Shown: one piece after another, positions 44,659 through 55,500 of the stretch
Position numbering within the stretch: the first letter of the stretch is position 1
Layout of the letters: each line of letters opens with the position of its first letter
DNA from: Gammaproteobacteria bacterium
Lineage (GTDB): Bacteria > Pseudomonadota > Gammaproteobacteria > HTCC5015
Assembly (NCBI GenBank): GCA_028284675.1
Contig: JANQRI010000014.1
Span: forward strand, 1 to 64,000
Length of the DNA stretch: 64,000 nucleotides
Direction of reading: 5' to 3'
Notes under the pieces: model-generated
Database searches by the model: none
The model's input: the letters and a program-made list of their open reading frames with translations, nothing else
Told to the model about the DNA's origin: nothing
Made by a program: the position numbers and the translations under genes

Positions 44659-46425
44659 TTAAAACGCATAACGTAACTGAAAAACCGTTCTGCTCTCACC
44701 TTCTTCAATATCACCACTTTCATTACAAGCACCGTCACAGGCATCCTTAAGCGGATAAGCCCAATCCAGTGAAAACTCCAGACCACCAAAGCCACCAAAC
44801 CGCAACCCCAGACCGGCACTGGCCAGTGTGAAGCGATCCGTTTGGTCCGGCAAAGGATTCAGAATCGTCAATTCACCGCCTTCAACAAAGGCCAATACTC
44901 TAAAATCCGTCAGGGATTTCACACCTTTAAAAAACCGTGGCGAATAAAACTCAAGGCCCGCATGAACCCCCCGATCACCTAATCGCTGTGATTCCAGATA
45001 CCCTCTGATAGTGCCTGAACCGCCAAGGCTTAACTGTTCGTTACTGATCAGGGAGGAGCGGGTAAACTGCAATCTCGCACGGCTGACCAAAGACATGCCT
45101 GCAGGCAGCGCATCGGTACGCCGGAAATTGGTCTGTAAATAAAAGAAATTAGGCTCACCCTTGAAACGCTTATCTTCAAACTCATCAACACCATTGCCGA
45201 TACCACGCAAACCAAAGTAAGTGCCGACGCCAAAGCGGGTCGATGAACTCGGTCGCCGCCAGGTTGCACTATATTGTGCAGACCATAAACCATAACTGAC
45301 CGGCGTCCTGAGACCCTGATCCTCGGGGTTTTCCGGAAACAGCACTTCTTCTTCAACATCTTTATAATCCAGGCCCAAGGTCAACACATGTTGGAAATTG
45401 GGATTTGAACTCAACGGTCTGACATAGCGCGAGCCGAAAATACTGCTGTCGCCGAGCACCAATAAATTTCCCGATTGATTACCGCCCAGTGTCGCAACCT
45501 CACTGTCGGAATCCACCAGATAAAACGCCAGGCGACTGCTGCCGCCGACCGGCAATACATAAGTACCGGCAAAAACCCTGACCTCATCGGTTTCTTCAGG
45601 CGCGGTCTGCGCCTGCAATGAAAAACTGTGATATTTATGCCATAAGTTGTCGTAACTGATATTCGCGCTCAGACGGGTTTCTGTCGTATTCGCGGAATAG
45701 TAATCATTGACTTCGATACTGCCATGCAACGGCAGCGAATCGTTGACTTTTAAATCAATTTCAACAGTACCCGGATCACGCCCGGGCCTTAAAACCGGCA
45801 CCACGCGCAAATCCGCACTCAGGGTATTCAGCGCGCTTAGCTCAGATTGCACTGCAGGGATATACAGCGTTTGCCCTGGTGTTAATGACGGCACGCGCTT
45901 TTTAATATCACTGAGTAAAAAATAATCCGAGTCTTTCACCCAAACCCGTGATACCACACCTTCAGTCACACGTAATCTAACCTGACCACCAACAACATTT
46001 TGTTCGGGCACATCAACAAATACCGTCGGGTAACCCGCATCACGATATAAAACCTCCAGCGCTTCGGCTGCCTTGTTGACTGTATCAAGGTCCAGATCCG
46101 GTCCCAGGTAAGAAGCTAAAGCCAGCTGAATTGCCTCAGGCTGTAATAAAGTGATGCCTTCAACTTCGTACTGCCAGATATTAAATTTGGGCGACTCGGC
46201 CGGGGTGGGATTAACGGTTTGAGCGCTTAAATTCTCCGGGCCGGCTTCTGAAAGTGTATCGTCTTCAGTTTCCGCTGCGGAAACTTCCGCCGGCTGCTGA
46301 CTACCAGCATTGTCATTTGCAGCGTGAACCGTGCCGCCTAACAGGTATGGCAGCAATATAGCTGGCAAAAAAAACAAAAAAACACAACGAAAAACCGTTG
46401 CGCGCATACTAACGGAGCAATTCAT
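44659..46425 (-). CDS. TpsB outer-membrane transporter (ShlB/FhaC family)
   Basis: This is a 588-residue protein with a signal peptide (VFLFFLPAILLPYLLGGTVHA) and POTRA domains at ~85-255 (IWQYEVEGITLLQPEAI, GQVRLRVTEGVVSRVWV). A 16-stranded barrel follows, including the family hallmark IRGYL and the closing VFQLRYAF with terminal Phe. It secretes the TpsA protein encoded 144 bp upstream through the outer membrane. An ATG 18 bp inside (MRATVF) is an alternative start. Confidence 0.93.
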   Translation of the reverse strand: MNCSVSMRATVFRCVFLFFLPAILLPYLLGGTVHAANDNAGSQQPAEVSAAETEDDTLSEAGPENLSAQTVNPTPAESPKFNIWQYEVEGITLLQPEAIQLALASYLGPDLDLDTVNKAAEALEVLYRDAGYPTVFVDVPEQNVVGGQVRLRVTEGVVSRVWVKDSDYFLLSDIKKRVPSLTPGQTLYIPAVQSELSALNTLSADLRVVPVLRPGRDPGTVEIDLKVNDSLPLHGSIEVNDYYSANTTETRLSANISYDNLWHKYHSFSLQAQTAPEETDEVRVFAGTYVLPVGGSSRLAFYLVDSDSEVATLGGNQSGNLLVLGDSSIFGSRYVRPLSSNPNFQHVLTLGLDYKDVEEEVLFPENPEDQGLRTPVSYGLWSAQYSATWRRPSSSTRFGVGTYFGLRGIGNGVDEFEDKRFKGEPNFFYLQTNFRRTDALPAGMSLVSRARLQFTRSSLISNEQLSLGGSGTIRGYLESQRLGDRGVHAGLEFYSPRFFKGVKSLTDFRVLAFVEGGELTILNPLPDQTDRFTLASAGLGLRFGGFGGLEFSLDWAYPLKDACDGACNESGDIEEGESRTVFQLRYAF

Positions 46426-46569
46426 AATGAAGCGATACTTCTATAAGGATGCCGGGCAGAACAAAATAACGGGCGAAAGTATAATTGTTCAGCACAAATA
46501 GAAATTTGAAGTTTTTATTACATTTTTGTGACGTGCATATGCGCTTACTCATATTAAACGCCACAGAGC

Positions 46570-49500
46570 CTACTCACCAAGACCGATGACCTCTACGGTC
46601 ACAAATGCAACACCCTGGTCATCAAGCTGGCCCTCAGCCAAATCGCCACTCACTGAATCCTCCGCAGAGTCACTAGCTGTTGTACCGGCAGTACTGGCAG
46701 CAGCCAAACTTGCCGATACCCCGGTGGCAACCGGTACACCGATTGAAATTCCACCCACATCAATGTTGTCAGCGCCCAATACTTCCTGTGCGGCAATCAG
46801 CACATCACCCTGCGAGCCGATGCCTGCGTCTCCGGCATCAACAATTCCTCCGGGCGCGAACAAAAACACACCGCCAGGAGCACGCTCGGCGGTAAACCGG
46901 GAATTACGGATGCCGCTACCGGCTACTGCAGCCTGAAAATCGATACCCTGTTCAGTCACCCGCGGCGGCGGAATCGACAACGCAGTTTGTGGACCACGAC
47001 CCGCATCAATATTACCCGCCGAAGACCATAACAAAATATCACCGCCATCCAGTGCAAACACCCGTGCCCGGTTTACATTAATATCATTATCCACTGCCGC
47101 ATTGATATCACCGATACGTAATGCAATCACACCCAATTCCGATGCATCTTTACTGATCGATGAGCCGCCTGCCGCAAGACCAACATCAATACCGCCTCCC
47201 GGCGCCAGCAGGTTAATATCGCCACCCTGCTGAGTCTGTATCGTGCTGAATACCAAACCAATATCACCCTGATAGGCCGACCCATTATCAGCACTGGCAG
47301 GGAATAAAGTCTGAATCGCAGCAAAGCTGCGTGGAAAACCGTCCCGCGTGGGATCATCAATTGCCCCGGTTAAATCCTCAACTCCTCCTTGCCGGATTTC
47401 ATTGAAGTAAGCCTGCAATACCAATTCACGTTGCGCGTTAACCGGCGCCGCATTATAAGCAGCCAGCGCGATTGCATGCTGTTCGGTCAATGACATCCCA
47501 GACAGAATATCAATCGCCTGCTGACGACCGGATACCGATACCGGATTACCGTTTTGTGCGAGTTGCGTTTCAACAGCCGCCGCAATATTGCCGGCAAAAC
47601 GTTCGGAGGTCACAAATTCAATCAAATCGCCGGCGTAATTATCACGCCTGACGGAAACCGCCTGGAATGCAATTTTCTGCTGAGTAAACAACGGCAGGCT
47701 TCGCATATCTTCACGTGCCGCTGCCAACGGGTCTTCGGATTGACCCCGATAGTCCACCCGGGTTTCATCACTGACGAACGCAACCAGATCCCCCTGGAAA
47801 GCACCAGAGAGCACGAAGTCAATCAGTTGCCCGGAATTATCAAAACCGGCCGGTTCAACAAAGGGTGCCAGATAATTTTCCGCAAACCCCGCATACTCCG
47901 CATACTCCGCAACACCACCAATGCCGGCAAGCACAGAAATATCCGCGCCGGATTCAGGCCCAAACCCAAGCGCGGTTAAAAGATTGGGGTTGTTAAAGTT
48001 ACCGATAGAGCGTACACCTCCGGATGTTCCCAACGCTACATCACGACCGGCAATCAGGTCCAGACGCCCCGGCCCGCCGATCTCTATGCCCAAATCGCTG
48101 CCCGCATTCTGCAGCAAATTGGTATTTCTCTGTCTCGGCGTTTCGAACACTATATCTCTGCCGGCCTGCAAGACACTGATATCACGCAAATCCACATGCT
48201 GAAATTCAAAATTAACATCACTAATATCACGCCCCGCGGTGACCAGGGTCTGCTTCGGTGAGAAAAGCTGAAAACCACTGACATCGCCATCGCGTGCAAC
48301 AAACCTGACCGGCTCCCGATCATTGATATGTACCGGGGTAGGCGCATGTATGATCAGTTTCTCATTGAAGCGCGTGTCATCATCAACCAGAGAGAACGCA
48401 CTCTCTATCGAAGTACTAAAACCAACCTGGGCACTGGTAACAATATTGAGAGGGTTGGATATATTGGGCAAAAAATTAATATCCGCATCCGATATATTTA
48501 TAACTGTATCCGTGACAGAACTGACACTGCCGGCTGCCAGGAAAGACACACCTCCTTGCGCAGATGGAAATAAGTTCATCTGCCTGCCTAATAATTCAAT
48601 ATTCCCCTGCAACGCGGTTGCCTCCACCGTACCCGGATAATATTCAGACACGAAACTGCGAAGGTCGCTTGCATCCACACCAAAGACACTGGGGTTGGCC
48701 GGCACATTAACCCGGTTGGCAAAGCGTATATCACCTGATAATGCGGTAAATGCAGCAGCTGAATCTTCGCTGTAAGTAAAGAAATGGCTTTGTACTTCTC
48801 TTAAAGCAATATTGGAGCCTCTGCCCTGCTGTAAAGTGCTGGGTCTTAATAAAGTGGGGTTAAAAACGCTGGCAATATCAATTGAACCACCAGCATTCAG
48901 TGCATAACTGCCTTCGGCCAAGGCAAGCACCGTATCCTGCCCGGCTTCAGCGGCAATAATATCCCCTCCTGCGCGGATACGCGCCTCACCCTGCCCCAAT
49001 AGAAAGCGGCCGGACAAAATATCATTACCGGCCGTCACTGATAAATCACCACCACCCTGCACCAACACTTCGTTGGTGATAAATCGTGCCACCGTTGCAG
49101 TGGGATCCTCAATTTGTCCGGCCTGCTTCCCGGTTGTCGGAGCAGACACCGACAGATTAACAATATCACCGGCCGATTCGATGGTTATATTGCCACCGCC
49201 AAATGATGCAATATCCTGCCTGAAATCTTCAGGCACTATGGTCCAGGTAGTCGGGGTTGTATCCGCAAAAACGCCGCCTATCCCATCAGTGGCACTGCCT
49301 ATCCGTTGCAACCAGGCAGCAAAAAACTGTTGCGAGTCACTGCCTGTAATATTGCCGCCGGCATAAAGCCTGATATCACCACCATCTTCCGGGTAAGTGG
49401 CCCCGGCAATCACTGAGTTATCAACCTGATCAAAAGGAAAAGCCTGTGCCGCAACCCACGCATCAAATGATCCGGCCCCGGTATCACGACCTGCAGCATA

Positions 49501-52500
49501 TAAAACCGCGTTATTACCAAAACTGACATCACCCGCGGCCGCAATATCGATATCACCGGTACTGGATCTCAGAATTACATCATTAGCCAGGCTCAAACCG
49601 CCTGTACCATTTACCGCTGTAGCCAACAGGTCTGCGCTGGCCAGATCAGCACCGCCAATCAAACGATAGCTCCAACCGGACTGTTCATTTTTCAGCTCCT
49701 GTACATTGGCAAATGCAGTAGTCGAAAACACATCCGCAAAACCGTCAGAAACTGATGCATTGATATTCAGGTCACCCTCTGTCCGCAATGTAAAAAAGCC
49801 GGCTTCACCGTTACTGAAAAATTCAAAATCGACACCACCCACAGTTTCTGTTGCGAGAGCCTCATTAAAACGCCAGGCTGAACCTGTAACTTCCGGATCT
49901 CCACCCATATTACCGAAAATATCAAATTCACCCCCAAGCCCTTCACCAAAATCAATCGGATCGGTAACCGTCAAATCGGAACCGCTGCGGATTTCTATGC
50001 CGGCCTGCAAATGGAATCTGTCATTACGGTCAAACACACCGAACAATGCGGTTTCCAGGCTGTCGGCATTATTCATAAAAGCAATGGTTTCATTACGAAT
50101 ACTGTTCATTAAAGCCTGGTCGACCTGCGCAGGGTCTGCATACACCTTAAACGCCTCAACATCGATACGTTCGGCGCCTTGAATCGCATTAGCGAAAAAA
50201 GCAGGAGTAGCGGAAAGCGTTGCAACACCATCGCCGGCAATACCATTCAGTGAACCGCCATTCACATTATCAATCACGAGTGGTAAACCTGCATTCGTAC
50301 GGGATACTCTGAAATGCACCTGACCATCAGCCATACCATCACCGCCGGATACATTAATCAGCGCATTATCATCCAAAATCAAACCGCCGCCGGTACTTGA
50401 TAAAAACACACTGCCGCCGGTTTCGCCGGTGGTTTGTGCATTCGCCAGAATGCGGCTGCCGGCTGCCAACACCAGATCTCCATTCGAATTTAAATTCACC
50501 CGGCCGGCCTCAGCACCGGCTGCATCGATCGTTCCGCCCAGCGTGATACCACCATTATCGGTGGTCAGTGTCACTGCCCTGGCTGCGATAATATCTGTAG
50601 CAGCGATATTTAAATCACCGTTACCCAGGCGCAAAATAAATGCCTCGGTAAAATTCCCCGCCTGCACCTGATCATTCAACGCAGCAAAATCACCGAGCTG
50701 ATCAAGCTGTAATGAAAAACGACCACCACGGGCATTATCTCCGGCAGCAGCCAACAATTCGCCGGCAAGTGTAACCTGCCCCTGCAACGCCTCCAGGCTG
50801 ACCGCACCGGCATCACCACCGTTTTCACCTTCAACACCGGATACATTAATCGTTGCACCACTTTCTATAATGATATCGCCCTGCGCACTGCGGAAACTCG
50901 CAATACCTCCTCTGGATGCCACGTTGATATCATCAAACTGTATCGCACGACCTGAAGTATCGATTAATGCACCGCTTTGCACCAACAGATCACCATTGAT
51001 ACCGGTTGCTTCAAGAGACAGCTGGCCACTGGCCAGCTCCGTTGTGCCGCTGTAACTCAGCGCATCACCACTCAATGCGATACGCGCACCCAGACCCTGA
51101 TTAAAATCATTACCGGCATTGCCGGGCAAAGAGCCTAATGCTGCTACAGTAAGCAGCCCATCGGAGCGAAGCTGAGTACTGGCACCTCCTGTAGCGGTGA
51201 TCAATGGGGTTTGTAAACTGAACTCATTGTTACCCACAATGGTAAAGCGTCCGCGCCCGTCGCCCACCACTGCACCGGTACCGGTAAAACCAACACGCTC
51301 AAAACCGGCCACTCCGAATTCACCCGCACCCAACACCAATTCATTCGCTGAGATATTCAAAGCGCCTGTGCCGGTACCGTTTACCACTGGCGCTGTATCG
51401 CCTGACACCTGAACCGGGCTGCTTAGCGTTAAACGATTAGCTGCAGCCAGTGTCGCGATATCGCCTGCATCACCAAAACCGATTAATGACTCCGCAACCA
51501 GTTCAACATCTGAAAAGCTCAAATCGATATTGCCATATAAATCAATGCTGCCGGTGCTGGTTAATATCAGTTCATCCACACTCAACGCGGCTAAATCCTG
51601 ATTATCAAATACCAGGCCCTGGCTGACATTTTCAACTTCTCCAAGGCTGACAAGGCCGGCGCCAATATTCAATGAACCGCCATCCATCAAAATATCACCG
51701 TTTATTTCGGTATTATTCGTAGAGAAAAACAACACAGAGCCGTCGTCTACAACAACCTGAGCATTTTCTGACAACATCAGATCACCCATCGTGCTGCCGG
51801 CCGCCTGGTTTGTGAATGTCACCTGCTCTCCAGCCGAAACCCTTAATAACGCACCACTATCAATCAAAGTAAGGTTTTGACCTTGCGATGCAACATCACC
51901 CGCAGCGATCAGGCGCGCACCACTCTCAACCTGTACCTGCTGCGTGGCTGCCAGCGTTATGGACGGCGCACTCACCTGAGCATTTTCAGCCACTGTAACC
52001 TGCCGGGTCTGCACGTTAATCCGTGTCCCTGCCTGATCGAGACTGCGACGCCCACCGAGTAATATACTCTCTACGTTTATACTGCTGAGCTGCGTATCCA
52101 GTATCTGCACTGCACTACTGCTGCTGTCAAACCGGTTAACAACCGCCAACTCATCACTGCTGATATCCAGGCGACTGCCACGCCCCTGCTCACCCACAGT
52201 TGAAATAAAATCAGCCTCAATATTTAGACTGCGCTCAGCAAGCAATGTCAGGCTACCTGCATCATTTGGAATTGACAGATTAAGCTCATCACCCTGATCG
52301 GCAAAAAACGTATTTGCCAAAGAGACTTCATATTCACTGCGGGTACCGACTGTTTCGCCTGACTCCACGATAAAACCGGAAAGCAGGCTATCCTGAATGC
52401 CTGAGTTAGTCACGGTAAAGCGCCCGGCAACAACCGGCGCACCATCCAGGCGACGCAATGACCGGCCGGCCTGCAGGCCGCTGCTATCGGGAACAGGAGT

Positions 52501-55500
52501 AATTAAAAACGCACCTGGTAATAAGGCATAGCGTGGCGGCAGCACCGCATACTCACCTGCAGGCAGGTCACCTGCACCGTTTAAAAAGACACTGTCACCC
52601 GGACGTGATGCGAAACGGAAAATATCAGTGGCGTTAGCGTCCGGCACCGTAAAATCGCTATAACTATTTGCATCGAATGGCGCATACCCGGGATCAAGTC
52701 CGGGCAAGATTGCAAATGATTCGCCGGCATTCGCCAGAGAAAGCACATCCTGTGACCCTCCCGGCCCAGGAATAAACTGATAAGCCAACAAGTCGCCGCC
52801 ACCCGATAAGTCGATGCCGGCTCCTGACTGCAAATCAATATTCGATGAGTTAATCAGAACATTCTTCTCCGGTGCGCCCCCGGAAGCCTGATCAAACAAA
52901 CGCAAACCAATACCGCTTTCCCCGGGACTTGGCAAATAAACCCAATCACCGACCCCATCAATTTCACCAAACGGAATAATCTGATCTTCAGCAGATACTG
53001 AAGTCAGACTGCCTGGCAGTATGGTGACTGAACCTTCTCCACTTTGCGGCCTTGCGTTAAACACCACCCGGCCCAGCGGCGCTTTTAATACCCCGGCATG
53101 CTCAATATTCGGGGAATCCAGTATCAACCTGCCACCGGCACTAAGTAAAGGTGTACCACCTGACCCCGGCAATATTGTTAGCGTGGCATCCGGGTTACCA
53201 AAAACAGATTCGACGACACCCACAATCTGCCTTTCAACATCAGTAGGCACATTATCAATGGTTTCTACCCGTGTGAATGTACCCCCTTCAAACAAAACAC
53301 CGGCCAGGAAGTCATAAGCTTCTGCGGAAGTAGTCGGCAACACCAGTGTATTCGAAGGGTTATCGGGATCCGGAACAATAAAATCGGTCAATCTGCGCTG
53401 CCCGGTCGCCAGAATATATTCAGATAATGTTGCAGGGTAAACCTGATCAGCCTGCAAAGTCAGATCACCAAATGTTTCAAACCGGCCGAGAAACCGTGCA
53501 TCGTCACCCTGGCCACCGCTTAAGATGCCGCGTGTTCTGATATCACCGCCACTGGCAATAATCACCTGGTCAGCACCCTGGGTTGATACATTGCCGATTA
53601 AATCAATCAACCCATTCGCTTCAGGATTTTGTAAAGCGCTCAGTAAGTCTGTTGTTGCCTGACCATCAAGCTGTGCATATATATCCAATGCCGGCTGTCC
53701 CACCAAACTCTCCGGCGCCGACGCAAGAAAAACCAGCTCGCCATGACCACCACTAATCTCTTCGGTCACTGTTTCAGCCGGAGTACCGCTCTGATCCGGA
53801 TCATCAAACCCTATACTGATATAAGGCGCGGTGACCAGTGCCCGGCCGTCCTGTGCAGCAATCGAAGTTGCATTCAGACCAATGCGCTCCCTTGCCCCCA
53901 ACACCACATCACCCTCGAAGATAATCTGACCGGCCCCCGAAGAAGCCACCGCACCCTGAGCCTGCTGTGCTAACGAAGGCTGCGCTGTAAAAACTGATGT
54001 GAATCCATAAGAATCGAAACCAGCCTCAGACAGTCGCGCAGTATCGAAAACTGCAACTCCATTGAGCTGTTCGGGAATACTGTCATCCCGACCAAAAGCT
54101 GCAGCATCCAAGCCGGATGGAATAAGCGGCTGATTTACATTTTCACGCAAAATAATGTCCCGACCGGTGAATGAAATGCCTGGGAAATTGAAATCAATTG
54201 GGGGGCTATTCGTATCTGCCGCCGGAACTGAGCGGGCACTGGGATCAAGCGCAATCAGTAATTCACCGCCGGCTGCACCACCCGGCTTATAGGCATCTGC
54301 AATAAATTCACCATCGAACAATATACCTTCAGCCGCAGTTAAGCTGATCGTACCGGCATCAGCAGTGACTTGTTGCTCCTGAATGCCGGCGCCAATACCA
54401 AAAGGCAACGGCACAAATGCATCAGTCGTATAAACATCTGCAGATACATCAATCGTCGCCCCCTGCTCAGCAATAATAAAACCGCGATTGACACTGAGCT
54501 CTACTGAACCGGCATCCAGTGCCTGGCCGCGGCGCAAGCCTAATGGATCGGGCTCAGGAATAAATACTGACGCAGTGCTTAAACGACTGTCAGCACCCAG
54601 CCAAATACCGACATCATCAATGTTATTGGTCTGATACGGCTCACCGCTACTGGTATCGAACAGGCTTAATGAGATTCGGCCGGCCGGCGCTTCGATCACG
54701 CCATTTAAAAACAGGCTTGTGTTTGCCAGCATTTCAACACTTGCACCGGCATCCGTAATAATTCTTGCCCCGGTATCAAACCTTAACAGAGACTCCTGCG
54801 CACCTGGGACCAGGCTGGGGTCTGGACTATTATTTAACGTAAATGCAATATCGACCGGCAAGCGTTGATCATCGGGTAATATACCGCGTGAGACGGCCTG
54901 ACTTAAGTCCGCACCGGTCGGCAATAATGCCAAATCCTGACTAATCAGCCCCCCTTCTGCATTGCTGCCGCTTAGCGCAACCAAGGGGCCATTATTTGTG
55001 CTGCCAAACACCTCAGGCAGTAAAAAATTTTCCGCCTGCAAACGGATATCCGCATCACCGGCCACGGTAAAAACACTGGATGCCTGGCTGGATGCACTCG
55101 CACTAACGTCATATGCACTAAAACCACCGGAGCGAAAAAATACACTGTCCAGCACCAGTGCATTACCCGGGGCACCTGATGCATCACCATCCGTAATGAA
55201 AACCGACGGCGCAGTTAAACTCAGTGTCCCTCCCCGGTAAAATGCAAAACTACGAATATCACCGTCAAGGCGCAGCTCGACACCCTGAACATTTGCAATA
55301 TTCTCCTGGCGGCGCTCGACCGCACTTAAGCTGATATCGCCCCCTGTGCCGGCAGTTATGTCTCCATTTGCATCCAGCCAACCACCACCGCTGCTATCAA
55401 TCAAACTGCCGGCAGTAAGAATCAAATCACCCCGCGCATCGAGATTCACTTCACCACCATCAATCCATAATGGCGTATCCGGTCGACCCAGCCCCAAAGC